Of a stretch of 64,000 bases of DNA, positions 52,609 through 60,609 are shown piece by piece. Origin of the DNA: Paractinoplanes tereljensis (GTDB lineage Bacteria; Actinomycetota; Actinomycetes; Mycobacteriales; Micromonosporaceae); the NCBI RefSeq assembly GCF_016862435.1, contig NZ_BOMY01000064.1, forward strand, positions 62,001-126,000, given 5' to 3'. The notes beneath the pieces are model-generated. The model ran no database searches, was not told where the DNA came from, and saw nothing but the letters and a program-made list of their open reading frames with translations. Positions within the stretch are counted from its first letter, which is position 1, and every line of letters begins with the position of its first letter. The position numbers were made by a program, and so were the translations under genes.

Positions 52609-53658
52609 TCACACGGATGCGTCGAGGTCGGACATGTCCAGCACGAAGCGGTAATGAACATTGCCGGCGGCCAGCCGGTCGAGGGCCGTCTCGACCTCGC
52701 TTGAGGGCAGAATTTCGACGTCGGCAGTGATGCCGTGTACGGCGCAGAACTCGAGCATCTCGACGGTCTGCCGCAGGCCGCCCGTGCCGGAAGAGGTGAT
52801 CTTCTTGCGGCCGGCGCCGAGTTCCCACAGTTTCGGCCCGGCGAGCAGGGGGTTGCCGAGTACGCACAGGGTTCCGTCGAGGCCCAGCATGCCGATCAGC
52901 GGTGTGAGCTCGTGGTCGGCCGAGATGGTGTCGAGGATGAAGTCGAAGCTGCCACGCGCGGCGGCGACCTGAGTCTCGTCGGTGGTGACGAGCAATTGCG
53001 TCGCTCCGAGAGCCTTGGCGTCCTGTTCCTTGTTCGCGCTGCGGCTCAGGACGGTGACCTCCGCACCCAGGGCCGCGGCGATCTTGACGGCGAGGTGACC
53101 CAGCCCGCCGAGACCGGCGACCGCCATCCGGCTGCCGGGGCCGACCCCCGCCGCCCGCATGGGCTCCCAGACGCTGACGCCGGCGCACAGGAGCGGCGAC
53201 GCCGCGGCCGGGTCGAGCCCTGCGGGCAGGTGGAGAGCGAACTTCTCCCGCAGCACGTACTCGCGGCTGTATGCGCCTTTCGTGGGGGTGCCGTCGATGC
53301 GGTCGGTGCCACCGTAGGTGGTGGTCGGGCGGTTGTAGCAGTAGTTCTCCTGCCCGACCGAACACATGGCGCACTCGCCGCACGAGTCCACGATCGTGCC
53401 GATCGCCACCGGCTCGCCGACGGCGAACCCGGTGACCGCCGGGCCGACGGCGACCACGACGCCGGTCGCCTCATGCCCGGGAACGAGGTCTTTCTCGCCG
53501 AGCATCCCGTGGATGCGGTGCAGGTCGCTGTGGCAGACGCCGCAGTAGTCGATGCGCACGGCGATGTCGTCCGGGCGCAGATCACGCCGCTCGATGGTGA
53601 CGCGGGTCAGCGCGTTAGTAGTCGGGTCCAGGCTCTGCCAGCCGGTGGTCGTCCTCAT
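52609..53658 (-). CDS. Zinc-dependent alcohol dehydrogenase (YahK/AdhA type)
   Basis: 349 residues from ATG 53658; AAGGAG is seven bases upstream, while ATG 53664 would be too close. Catalytic zinc site GVCHSDLHRI with GHEATG, structural zinc ligands CGECAMCSVGQENYC, and nucleotide motif VAGLGGLGHLAVKIA. An NADP-dependent cinnamyl-alcohol-dehydrogenase-like aldehyde reductase is likely. Divergent from TetR at 53735, with an inverted pair of 14-bp sites between. Confidence 0.93.
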   Translation of the reverse strand: MRTTTGWQSLDPTTNALTRVTIERRDLRPDDIAVRIDYCGVCHSDLHRIHGMLGEKDLVPGHEATGVVVAVGPAVTGFAVGEPVAIGTIVDSCGECAMCSVGQENYCYNRPTTTYGGTDRIDGTPTKGAYSREYVLREKFALHLPAGLDPAAASPLLCAGVSVWEPMRAAGVGPGSRMAVAGLGGLGHLAVKIAAALGAEVTVLSRSANKEQDAKALGATQLLVTTDETQVAAARGSFDFILDTISADHELTPLIGMLGLDGTLCVLGNPLLAGPKLWELGAGRKKITSSGTGGLRQTVEMLEFCAVHGITADVEILPSSEVETALDRLAAGNVHYRFVLDMSDLDASV

Positions 53659-53672
53659 GGTCATGCTCCTTC

Positions 53673-53728
53673 ACTAAACGGAATCTGCATTCACCATAAC
53701 ACGATGCTGAAGCAAGGTTCCGTTTAGT
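53673..53728. promoter_or_regulatory. Inverted pair of ACTAAACGGAAYCT operators
   Basis: ACTAAACGGAATCT at 53673-53686 (plus) and ACTAAACGGAACCT at 53715-53728 (minus), 13/14 identical. They flank the divergent promoter region, one next to each gene. Probable TetR sites. Confidence 0.75.
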
Positions 53729-53734
53729 AGACTT

Positions 53735-54319
53735 GTGCCGGTGGCCACACGATCGAACTCCGTACCCAGGTCCCGCGCACCGCGCCGGGACGCGCTCCGC
53801 AACGACACGGTCCTGATCAACTCGGCCCGCGCGGTCTTCGCCGAACAGGGACCGAACGCCAGCATGGAATCCATCGCCTCCCGCGCCGGCCTGGGCGTCG
53901 GCACGATCTACCGGCGATTCGCGAGCAAAGACGCGCTGCTGGACGCCATCGCACAGCTTTTCGCCGAGGAGATGGACCACGCCGCCACAGCCGCGCTCGA
54001 GGACCCGGACCCCGGCACCGGCCTGGAAGGGTTCCTCGAGTTCGTCGGCGTCTTCAACGCCGAAAAACGGCGCTACGCCGCCGCCCTGACCGACCGGGTC
54101 GTCAGTGAAGACGTGAGCGCGCAGACAGCGGAAAAGGTCCGGCAGCTCACACAGAAGGCGGTCAACGCGGGAGTCCTCGCGCCGGGCACGACCGGCGACG
54201 ACATCAAGGCACTCATCATCGCCCTCCGAGGGGTCGTCTCCGCTTCACCCGACGGAGACGACAACGCCTGGCGCCGCTTCCTGCGCATCCACCTCACCGG
54301 ACTCCGCACCAACCGATGA
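53735..54319 (+). CDS. TetR-family regulator
   Basis: 194 residues; GTG 53735 or GTG 53741, both so close to the 53715 operator that the mRNA may be leaderless. HTH: ASMESIASRAGLGVGTIYRRFASKDALL. Likely repressor of the divergent alcohol dehydrogenase and itself; aldehydes would be plausible inducers (inference). Confidence 0.9.
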   Translation: MPVATRSNSVPRSRAPRRDALRNDTVLINSARAVFAEQGPNASMESIASRAGLGVGTIYRRFASKDALLDAIAQLFAEEMDHAATAALEDPDPGTGLEGFLEFVGVFNAEKRRYAAALTDRVVSEDVSAQTAEKVRQLTQKAVNAGVLAPGTTGDDIKALIIALRGVVSASPDGDDNAWRRFLRIHLTGLRTNR

Positions 54320-54712
54320 CACGCCCGCCTCCCGCCGCGACCTGAGGTGTCGGCCGTCACACCGTCAACTGCGAAGAGCCCGCACACCGGGCCCGATCCG
54401 CGGACATCGGCCCGGCAACAACGGGCGGTCGACGGCGAGCTGGTTCAGCGCACCAGGCGGCCAACTCGGCGAGCAAGCCGCCTGCATCGAATGCTCCCGG
54501 ACGGTCGAGGTTCACTTGCACAAAGGCGCGACAGCATCGCCCGGATGACCTACTGACACAAGGACTTCAACGCAGGAACATGCGTGCCGCTCGGTGGTCG
54601 ACGTCATCGCCGTGGTGCCGGCGGGGGACAGCCGCTGACCAGGAAGATCAACCTCGTTTGTGCTGGTGACACGTTTTACCAGTACCCGAGTCACTGGGCG
54701 TACCCGGCCGCG
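54320..54712. other. Gap with no recognisable gene
   Basis: About 390 bases. Only short shadow frames without start signals or family motifs. It separates the TetR gene from the MarR gene; no strong hairpin seen. Confidence 0.5.
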
Positions 54713-55156
54713 TTAGGAGTCGGCGATGTTGCCGAGCAGCACACAGGCGCGGGCGATCGTGTTCTGATCTTCGGGGCTGAGTGCGTGTAGGTGGGCGTCC
54801 AGCCAGGCGTTGCGTTGGGTGCGGGCGGCGTGGGCGAGTTCGGCCCCTTGGGGTGTGGTGCTGAACAGCACTTTGCGGCGGTCGTTCGGATCGGGAGTGC
54901 GGATCGCGTAGCCGGCCGAGGTGAGCCGGTTCACGCTCTGACTCATCGAGGCGGGGGCGACGCGGTCGTGGTCGCTGAGCTGGGTCAGGGTCTGCGGGCC
55001 GTGCTTGTGCAGCCGGGTGAGGACCTCGAGCGCCGTGTCTCCAAGGCTTCCTTCCGGGCGTTCGCTGCGGAACCGGCGGTAGAGCCGCGCCACCGTTGAT
55101 CTCACTTGACCGCCGAGCCCAGCCCCGTCGGGGGTGCCGGTTGCATCCGTCTCCAT
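54713..55156 (-). CDS. MarR-family regulator
   Basis: 147 residues from ATG 55156. HTH: TLTQLSDHDRVAPASMSQSVNRLTSAGYAIRTPDPNDRRK, with wing RKVLFSTTPQGAEL. Divergent from the MFS exporter at 55230, which is its likely target; two TTAGTRTACCTAA repeats fill the gap. Confidence 0.92.
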   Translation of the reverse strand: METDATGTPDGAGLGGQVRSTVARLYRRFRSERPEGSLGDTALEVLTRLHKHGPQTLTQLSDHDRVAPASMSQSVNRLTSAGYAIRTPDPNDRRKVLFSTTPQGAELAHAARTQRNAWLDAHLHALSPEDQNTIARACVLLGNIADS

Positions 55157-55162
55157 GGGTCA

Positions 55163-55198
55163 TTAGTGTACCTAAACACCAGTCTTTAGTATACCTAA
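55163..55198. promoter_or_regulatory. Two TTAGTRTACCTAA repeats, MarR operators
   Basis: TTAGTGTACCTAA (55163-55175) and TTAGTATACCTAA (55186-55198), 12/13 identical and 23 bases apart, so on about the same DNA face. Each is a near-palindrome. They lie between the MarR and MFS starts. Confidence 0.75.
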
Positions 55199-55229
55199 GG
55201 TCCAAGGTTGACGTGTCGATCGGAGCGCC

Positions 55230-56642
55230 GTGACATCACCTATCGCCGTCGGCCAGGCGAGCACGGAAAGTCCGTTCTCGTGGCGGTTCACCACCCCGCT
55301 GTTCGTCGGCTCCGCATTGAACGCGATCAACAGTTCCATGATCGCCACCGCGCTCGTGCCGATCGCGGCCGGCCTGCACGTCTCGGTGGGTCAGACCGCA
55401 TCCCTGGTGACTGCCCTGTACCTGGCCAGCGCGATTGCCCAGCCCACGGCCGGGAAGGTTGCGGAGGTCTTCGGCGCCCGCCGCGTCTTCCTGGTCGGGA
55501 TCGTGCTGGTCCTGCTCGGCGGTGTCCTCGGCGGGGTGGCGCCGAACCTGCTCACCCTACTGATCGCTCGGGTGCTGATCGGGTTGGGCAGTTCCTGCGC
55601 CTATCCGACGGCGATGATGCTCATCCAGCGCCGTGCCAACGCAGCCGGAATGCAGAAACCACCCGGTGGTGTGCTCGGCGGTCTGCAGATCGCCGGCGTC
55701 GCCACCGCCTCCCTCGGCCTGCCCATCGGTGGAGTCCTGGTCCAGACGGCCGGCTGGCGGTGGGTGTTCCTCGTCAACGTGCCCGTGGCCCTGATCGCCC
55801 TGGCCGCGGCACTGATCTGGATCCCCCGCGACCCCGCGCAGCAGACCCCGAGAAACGCCCGCGAGGTCCTCTCCCGGATCGACCTGACCGGCATCATTGG
55901 CTTCGCCCTGGCGATGGCGGCCTTGCTGGCGTTCCTGTTCTCGATCCCGGAACCGAACTGGATCATTCTGGCCGCTGCGGTGGTTCTGTTCGTCGTCCTG
56001 ACCGGGTGGGAGCTAAGCGCCGAGCACCCGTTCGTCGACGTGCGGCTGCTGGTCCGCAATGGGGCGCTGACCCGTACCTACCTGCGGTACGCCCTGGTCG
56101 CCCTGTGCGTGTACCTCGTCCTGTACGGCATCACCCAATGGTTGCAGGCCGGCCGCGGCACTTCCGCCCTTGCCGCCGGGCTGCTGCTGTTGCCGACGAG
56201 CGTCATCTCCGGCGTCGTCGTCGTACCGATCTCGCGGCGCAACCTGGTCCGCGGCCCCGTCATCGTCGCCGCTGTGGCCTGCCTGGCCGGGTCCGCCGGC
56301 GTGCTGTTGCTGACCTCGGATACTCCCACCGGCTGGATCGTGCTGATCACCCTGCTCTTCGGCGTCGCTCTCGGCGCCGGGGTCAGTGGAAACCAGATCG
56401 CCCTCTACACCCAGGCGCCACCCGAACAACTCGGCGTCGCATCCGGGCTGTTCCGCACCTTCGGCTACATCGGCTCCATCGCCTCCTCCGCCATCACCGG
56501 CATCGTCTTCCACACCAGCGTCACCGACAGCGGCGTCCACCACATCGCCCTCATCATGATCAGCGTCAGCATCGCCGCCGTCGCCCTCACCGTCCTCGAC
56601 CGAACCCTCAACAGCCCAGGCCGGCCCACCAGCCAAACCTGA
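55230..56642 (+). CDS. MFS multidrug exporter
   Basis: 470 residues from GTG 55230 (CGGAGCG upstream). Twelve or more transmembrane helices. Motif A is modified (GKVAEVFGARRVFLVG); the motif C-like region GGLQIAGVATASLGLPIGGVLVQTAGWRWVF indicates a drug:proton antiporter of the DHA group. Divergent from its probable MarR repressor. The YbhB-like gene follows after 20 bases. Confidence 0.9.
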   Translation: MTSPIAVGQASTESPFSWRFTTPLFVGSALNAINSSMIATALVPIAAGLHVSVGQTASLVTALYLASAIAQPTAGKVAEVFGARRVFLVGIVLVLLGGVLGGVAPNLLTLLIARVLIGLGSSCAYPTAMMLIQRRANAAGMQKPPGGVLGGLQIAGVATASLGLPIGGVLVQTAGWRWVFLVNVPVALIALAAALIWIPRDPAQQTPRNAREVLSRIDLTGIIGFALAMAALLAFLFSIPEPNWIILAAAVVLFVVLTGWELSAEHPFVDVRLLVRNGALTRTYLRYALVALCVYLVLYGITQWLQAGRGTSALAAGLLLLPTSVISGVVVVPISRRNLVRGPVIVAAVACLAGSAGVLLLTSDTPTGWIVLITLLFGVALGAGVSGNQIALYTQAPPEQLGVASGLFRTFGYIGSIASSAITGIVFHTSVTDSGVHHIALIMISVSIAAVALTVLDRTLNSPGRPTSQT

Positions 56643-56662
56643 GAAGAAAGAAGGTCCAACCC

Positions 56663-57226
56663 ATGCCCAACCCACTCGGCCGTGCGCTGCGCAATCGACA
56701 CGCCGGACACCACACCCTCGTCTGGGCCAACCCCGACCTGCAAGCACCCGAGACCTTCACCCTCACCAGCCCCGCCTTCGACCACGGCACCCCCATCCCC
56801 GAACGCCACCGCGGCCGGCTCTTCGGTGCCAACATCTCACCGGCCCTGACCTGGACAGCACCACCGGCGGGCACCGCGGAACTCGTGCTCGTCGTGCAAG
56901 ACCCCGACGTACCGTTCGGGAAACCCGCGACCCACGCGCTCACTGTCGGCATCGACCCGGCGCTCCACGAAATCCCCGAGAATGCTCTCACCCAGCCCAG
57001 CCCGATCAGCGGACTCAAACACGGCAAAGGCCCCCTCGGCCGCCGCGGCTGGGCCGGCCCAATGCCCATCGCGTCTCACGGCCCCCACAACTACGTCTTC
57101 CAACTCTTCGCCCTCGACCACCGTGCCAAGCTGCCCGACACGTTCACCCTCACCGACACCCTGCACGCCATGACCGGACACGTCATCGCCCGTGCCCGCC
57201 TCGACGGCACCTACGAAATCCGGTAA
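56663..57226 (+). CDS. YbhB/YbcL (PEBP) family protein
   Basis: 187 residues from ATG 56663. The phosphatidylethanolamine-binding-protein core is recognisable: FTLTSPAFDHGTPIPERHRG, NISPALTWTAPPAGT, LVVQDPDVPFG, HGPHNYVFQLFALD. The DPD and GPHxYxF boxes form the ligand pocket. Bacterial members have no firm function. Probably co-transcribed with the MFS exporter. Confidence 0.9.
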   Translation: MPNPLGRALRNRHAGHHTLVWANPDLQAPETFTLTSPAFDHGTPIPERHRGRLFGANISPALTWTAPPAGTAELVLVVQDPDVPFGKPATHALTVGIDPALHEIPENALTQPSPISGLKHGKGPLGRRGWAGPMPIASHGPHNYVFQLFALDHRAKLPDTFTLTDTLHAMTGHVIARARLDGTYEIR

Positions 57227-57584
57227 CTGCGCACCCAAGCAGAACCTGAACCGAAACAGCATCGGCGGCCCGCTCCTCGACGGCCGGGCCGGCCTGCCGC
57301 CCGAGTTGGTACGCCACAAGCCCGACCCCGCCATCTCGAAGGGCGCGCTGGAGTGCCCTCTACGACACCAGGCTCTACGAGCGCACCTGACCGGGCGCGG
57401 CGCCACCCAGGCCGTCATCACACCAGCCATCTCCAAGAGCAGCGTCGGGGAGCGAGCCCGCGTGCGCCGACCGGAGTGCTGTTAAGAAACGTGTCACCAC
57501 CCGCAAACGAGCGTGATCGTCCTGGCCAGAGCAGCGACCGCGAGCGTGGCGAGCCCGTGCGATGAGTTCGACGTCGGGTAAGCC
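57227..57584. other. Gap with gene scraps, unassigned
   Basis: A plus-strand frame contains PDPAISKGALE and, after a frame change, ALYDTRLYERT and a stop near 57390. This looks like the end of a lost enzyme gene, but I cannot assign it. Confidence 0.3.
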
Positions 57585-57597
57585 ATGATCTCCGGCC

Positions 57598-58180
57598 ATG
57601 GCGCGATCAAAATGCGGGTCGGCCGGTTCCCCCGCGGACGCAGGGAACTGCCCGACGAGCCGGTCGACTTGGTGGCCCGGCTGGTCGGTGCGGACCCGGC
57701 GGAGCTTGGGCTCTACGAGTGGACGGGCTCGACGATCACGTATCGCTGGGCGCAGTCCGGAGCCATCTCGGCTTCCGTGAGTGCACGGTGGCCGATGCCG
57801 ACCAGCTGACGCCGTGGCCGGCCGACGCGGTGTGCGAGGCCGAGCGCCGGTCGGACCTGGTCCGCGACGAGTTGCTCGGCCGGTGCCGGGCCGAGAGGAT
57901 CGAGCCGCCGGCAGCCGGTCGGATCGTGCGCTCAGCGCTGCACCAGGGCGGGCAGGCGCTGACCGGCCGGCTTGCGGTGCGGCTGCCCGTCGAAGGGCCC
58001 CCCGGCTCCGGGCCTTGGTCGCGGTCGAGGTGCCGGACGACGACGCAGGCGAGGAGTCGGTGCTGGGCGCTGATCAAGTCAGGTTATCTCGCCCCGGTCC
58101 TGCACTCCCGGTCAACGATCTGAGCGCGCTGGAGGCGGTCGACGAGACCATGCCGGCGCGGCGGGACATCGTCGGGACGG
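57598..58180 (+). mobile_element. Tn3-family transposase remnant (DUF4158 region)
   Basis: The frame at 57609-57760 reads VGRFPRGRRELPDEPVDLVA and ELGLYEWTGSTITYRWAQ. A second frame continues SHLGFRECTVADADQLTPW, CEAERRSDLVRDELLGRC and ERIEPPAAGRIVRSALHQ. This order is the N-terminal domain of Tn3-type transposases. Frameshifts split it and the DDE domain is missing. No 38-bp terminal repeats were recognised. Confidence 0.7.
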
Positions 58181-58438
58181 TAGCGTCCGGACTACGCCGT
58201 GGCCGTCGTTGTCGGCTGATCCTCGGCGCGCCGGACCGAACTCCGAGTCAAACGGCTCAAGCGGCCTACCTCGGAAACGGAGCCGAAGCCGCCCAGATGG
58301 CAGGCGCCGCATCCGCATCGCGGCGCCACGCACCGGCCGCGCTGTTCGCCCGGCTCCGCACCACCTTGCAGGCCAGGGCGGGCGGCGAACCGGTCTACCA
58401 CCGGATGGGCTTGGAGACGGCAAGCACCTAACGGCTTT

Positions 58439-59089
58439 TCACGCTGTGACGGGGCCCAGCAGGCTCGCCGCGAGTATCTGCGCCAGCCAGTTCTGATACG
58501 CGTCGCCGTCCCAGCCGCGGTCGGCGGTCAGCCGGGTGAAAACCTCCGAGCCGGTCAGGACCCAGCAGGTGTCCGTGACCGTGGACTGCTTGACGCCGGC
58601 GCGCAACACGCTTTTCGCATCCAGGTGGGCGACGAAATTGCCCACCCCGACCAGCCGCTCGTGCTCGCTGACACGCAGCAGTTCGGCGACCTCGGGCCCG
58701 GCCTGAACGAGCATCGTCTGCAACGGGGCCAGCCGTTCGTGCACACCGCGGACGAACCCCGCCTACAGATGAAGCTTTCTTCTCGGATCGGCCGTGGCCC
58801 AGACCTCGCGCAGCTGTGCGCGCTCGCCCATGGCCACGGGTTCGTCGTCGCCGGCGAGGGTGACGTCCCACAACGCCTTCAACAGGCCGGCCTTGCCACC
58901 GAACGTCTTGTAGATCAGTTCCGGTGAGACCCCGGCCTGCTCGGCGACCGCCCGGACGGTCGTCGCTCGATGACCAACATCAAACAACAACCTTTCGTAC
59001 GCGGTGAGCGCCGCGGTCCGGTTCCGGCGGGCGAGGTCCTGGCGCTGGCGGGAGTCGTACGCCCGTTCAGGTGATCCGGATGATGGCAC
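58439..59089 (-). pseudogene. TetR-family regulator, copy 2, with internal TAG
   Basis: Same length (651 bases) and close in sequence to the intact gene at 4177. Codon 109 is TAG (58763-58765), where copy 1 has TAC (Tyr) after RRKLHL. The rest stays in frame to the stop at 58439. Without suppression it would make a 108-residue protein containing the HTH (VRAVAEQAGVSPELIYKTFG) but not the ligand domain, which could still bind the operator weakly or not dimerise. Confidence 0.85.
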
Positions 59090-59112
59090 GGCTCACACCT
59101 CTTCAAGTTGAT

Positions 59113-59126
59113 TACAGCGTACTGTA
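59113..59126. promoter_or_regulatory. Palindromic TetR operator, copy 2
   Basis: TACAGCGTACTGTA, the exact reverse complement of 4141-4154, between the divergent TetR pseudogene and intact MBL gene. AATTG and CAA flanks are partly conserved. Confidence 0.65.
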
Positions 59127-59167
59127 CTCAATTGGTGGCCGGGTGGCCGCCGGAAATCGGGGGAGCA

Positions 59168-59920
59168 ATGTCCCAGCACACATCCGTGGTCGAACGTCTC
59201 GGCGACGGCATAGTCAACTTTTACCTGATCGACCACCCCGACGGCCTGGTCCTCGTCGACGCCGGCCTACCCGGGCACCTGGCGCAGTTGCGGGAACATC
59301 TGGCCCGCACCGGGCGCACCGAGCGTGACATCCGCGCCGTCCTGTTGACCCACGGACACCCCGACCACACCGGCCTCGCGGCCGCACTGCACGCCGCGGG
59401 CGCCGACATCTGGCTCCACGAGCACGACGCGCCGATCCTGGCCGACGGGCCGCGCAGCGCCATGCGTCACGCGAAGCCGGAGCGTTCGATGATGCCGTAC
59501 CTGCTGCGCCGCCCCGCCGCGATCGGGACGCCGCTGCACCTGGCCCGGATGGGTGCCTTCACTGCCGGGCCGGTGCGCGAGGTTCGCACCTTCGACGCCG
59601 ACCGCATCCTCACCGAGGTGCCCGGGCGCCCGGAAGCGATCGTCGTCGCCGGGCACACCGGAGGCAGTACGGCCTACCTGTTCGCCGAGTTCGGACTGCT
59701 GTTCACCGGCGATGCCCTGGTCACCGCGGACGGGCTCACCGGGCACACCGGCCCGACACTGGTCAACCGCGGCTTCACCCAGGACAGCGCGAACGCCCTG
59801 GCGTCGCTCGACCGGCTGGCGCAGGTGCCGGCGTCGCTGGTGCTGACCGGTCACGGCGAGCCGTTCACCGGCAGCCCCCAGGCCGCCGTCGAGCAGGCCC
59901 GCCTAGCCGGTCAGCGCTGA
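59168..59920 (+). CDS. MBL-fold metallohydrolase (intact copy)
   Basis: 250 residues from ATG 59168 (GGGGGAG upstream); the in-frame TTG 59108 would start before the operator end. Metal-binding motif THGHPDH at residues 61-67, further ligands in VVAGHTGGS and the Asp in FTGDALV, and the final His in LTGHGEPF. It is a glyoxalase-II/lactonase-like hydrolase; substrate unknown. Its frameshifted twin lies at 3348-4099. Confidence 0.9.
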   Translation: MSQHTSVVERLGDGIVNFYLIDHPDGLVLVDAGLPGHLAQLREHLARTGRTERDIRAVLLTHGHPDHTGLAAALHAAGADIWLHEHDAPILADGPRSAMRHAKPERSMMPYLLRRPAAIGTPLHLARMGAFTAGPVREVRTFDADRILTEVPGRPEAIVVAGHTGGSTAYLFAEFGLLFTGDALVTADGLTGHTGPTLVNRGFTQDSANALASLDRLAQVPASLVLTGHGEPFTGSPQAAVEQARLAGQR

Positions 59921-60030
59921 CCGGACGGCGACATCCACGCTGAATCAGGCCTCGGCGTCGCCGATGGCGTCAGCAGGTGGAAACGGCTGGTGATCCCTTA
60001 GCTTCGGGTAGATCCCATACAGATAGTTCG

Positions 60031-60111
60031 CAACTGTCCGGTGGGACCAGCATCATCGGCGCCGGCCCCGGCGGCCTGACCTGCGCCCGCATCCATGACC
60101 CCTGGAATTGA
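60031..60111 (+). pseudogene. N-terminal scrap of an FAD-dependent oxidoreductase
   Basis: The frame reads TSIIGAGPGGLTCARI, the FAD-binding GxGxxG start of monooxygenase-type flavoproteins, followed by a stop after HDPWN. Only about 20 codons are recognisable. Confidence 0.45.
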
Positions 60112-60323
60112 CCGGGGCCGGCTGGCGGTTGCGGCGCGGGCGCGCCCATGCGGCTCGCGGCGCCAGCCCCCCGCGGGGATACGGCTGGAGGCGACAGGGA
60201 CGGCCAGGATGAGGCCAAGGAACTGGTGTCGAGCGCGTGTGGGTACCTGTGAATACCGGCCAGACGGCCGCACGCCGACGGCGCCGGAAGTCATGGGTTC
60301 AGTCGGAGCGGGGTGTGTTGCGG

Positions 60324-60364
60324 CTGGCCGTCACTGCCGCATTGGGAGGGGCAGTGACGGCCAG
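60324..60364. terminator. Perfect 15-bp hairpin, second copy
   Basis: CTGGCCGTCACTGCC pairs perfectly with GGCAGTGACGGCCAG around 11 bases. It occupies the same position relative to the permease tail as the 5257-5297 hairpin, so the original terminator was copied with the gene end. Confidence 0.6.
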
Positions 60365-60428
60365 CACGCTGCCGGTGAATGCCGAGGGCCGGGTCGGCCC
60401 TCGGTGCGCGGACGGCCTGGCGGGTGCG

Positions 60429-60512
60429 TCAGGTCGCGGTGAGGACTTCCGTGGGTGACAGGCGTGCGGCGCGGATGGTGGGGTAGAGCCCGGCGATCGT
60501 CGGCGCGGGCAT
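60429..60512 (-). pseudogene. 27-codon chimera: foreign start fused to MacB-type permease tail
   Basis: ATG 60512 is preceded by AGGGAGG. After MPAPT the frame continues IAGLYPTIRAARLSPTEVL and TAT, the last residues of the exporter permease (IAGLYPAIRAARLSPTEALTAT at 5358). The promoter side carries two LacI-type palindromes. So the start region of a sugar-regulated gene has been joined to the end of a permease gene. Confidence 0.7.
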
Positions 60513-60521
60513 GAGCCTCCC

Positions 60522-60593
60522 TGGTAAGCGCTTACCAAGGGCACGCTATGGGCGGCGGACCGATGCTACAAGGGCTTCGTGGTAAACGTTTAC
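60522..60593. promoter_or_regulatory. Two LacI-type operators
   Basis: TGGTAAGCGCTTACCA (60522-60537, perfect palindrome) and GTAAACGTTTAC (60582-60593, perfect, in context TGGTAAACGTTTACTG). Both have the central CG of LacI-family sites. They lie upstream of the truncated 60512 start. They differ from the TTAAG motif of the mannan locus, so another LacI protein is expected to bind them. Confidence 0.7.
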
Positions 60594-60609
60594 TGGCCTG
60601 CCCAGAAGA

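Noticed and set aside
58439..58744. A separate small gene starting at 58744
   Set aside because: It is the in-frame continuation of the TetR copy after the TAG codon, not an independent gene with its own start signal.
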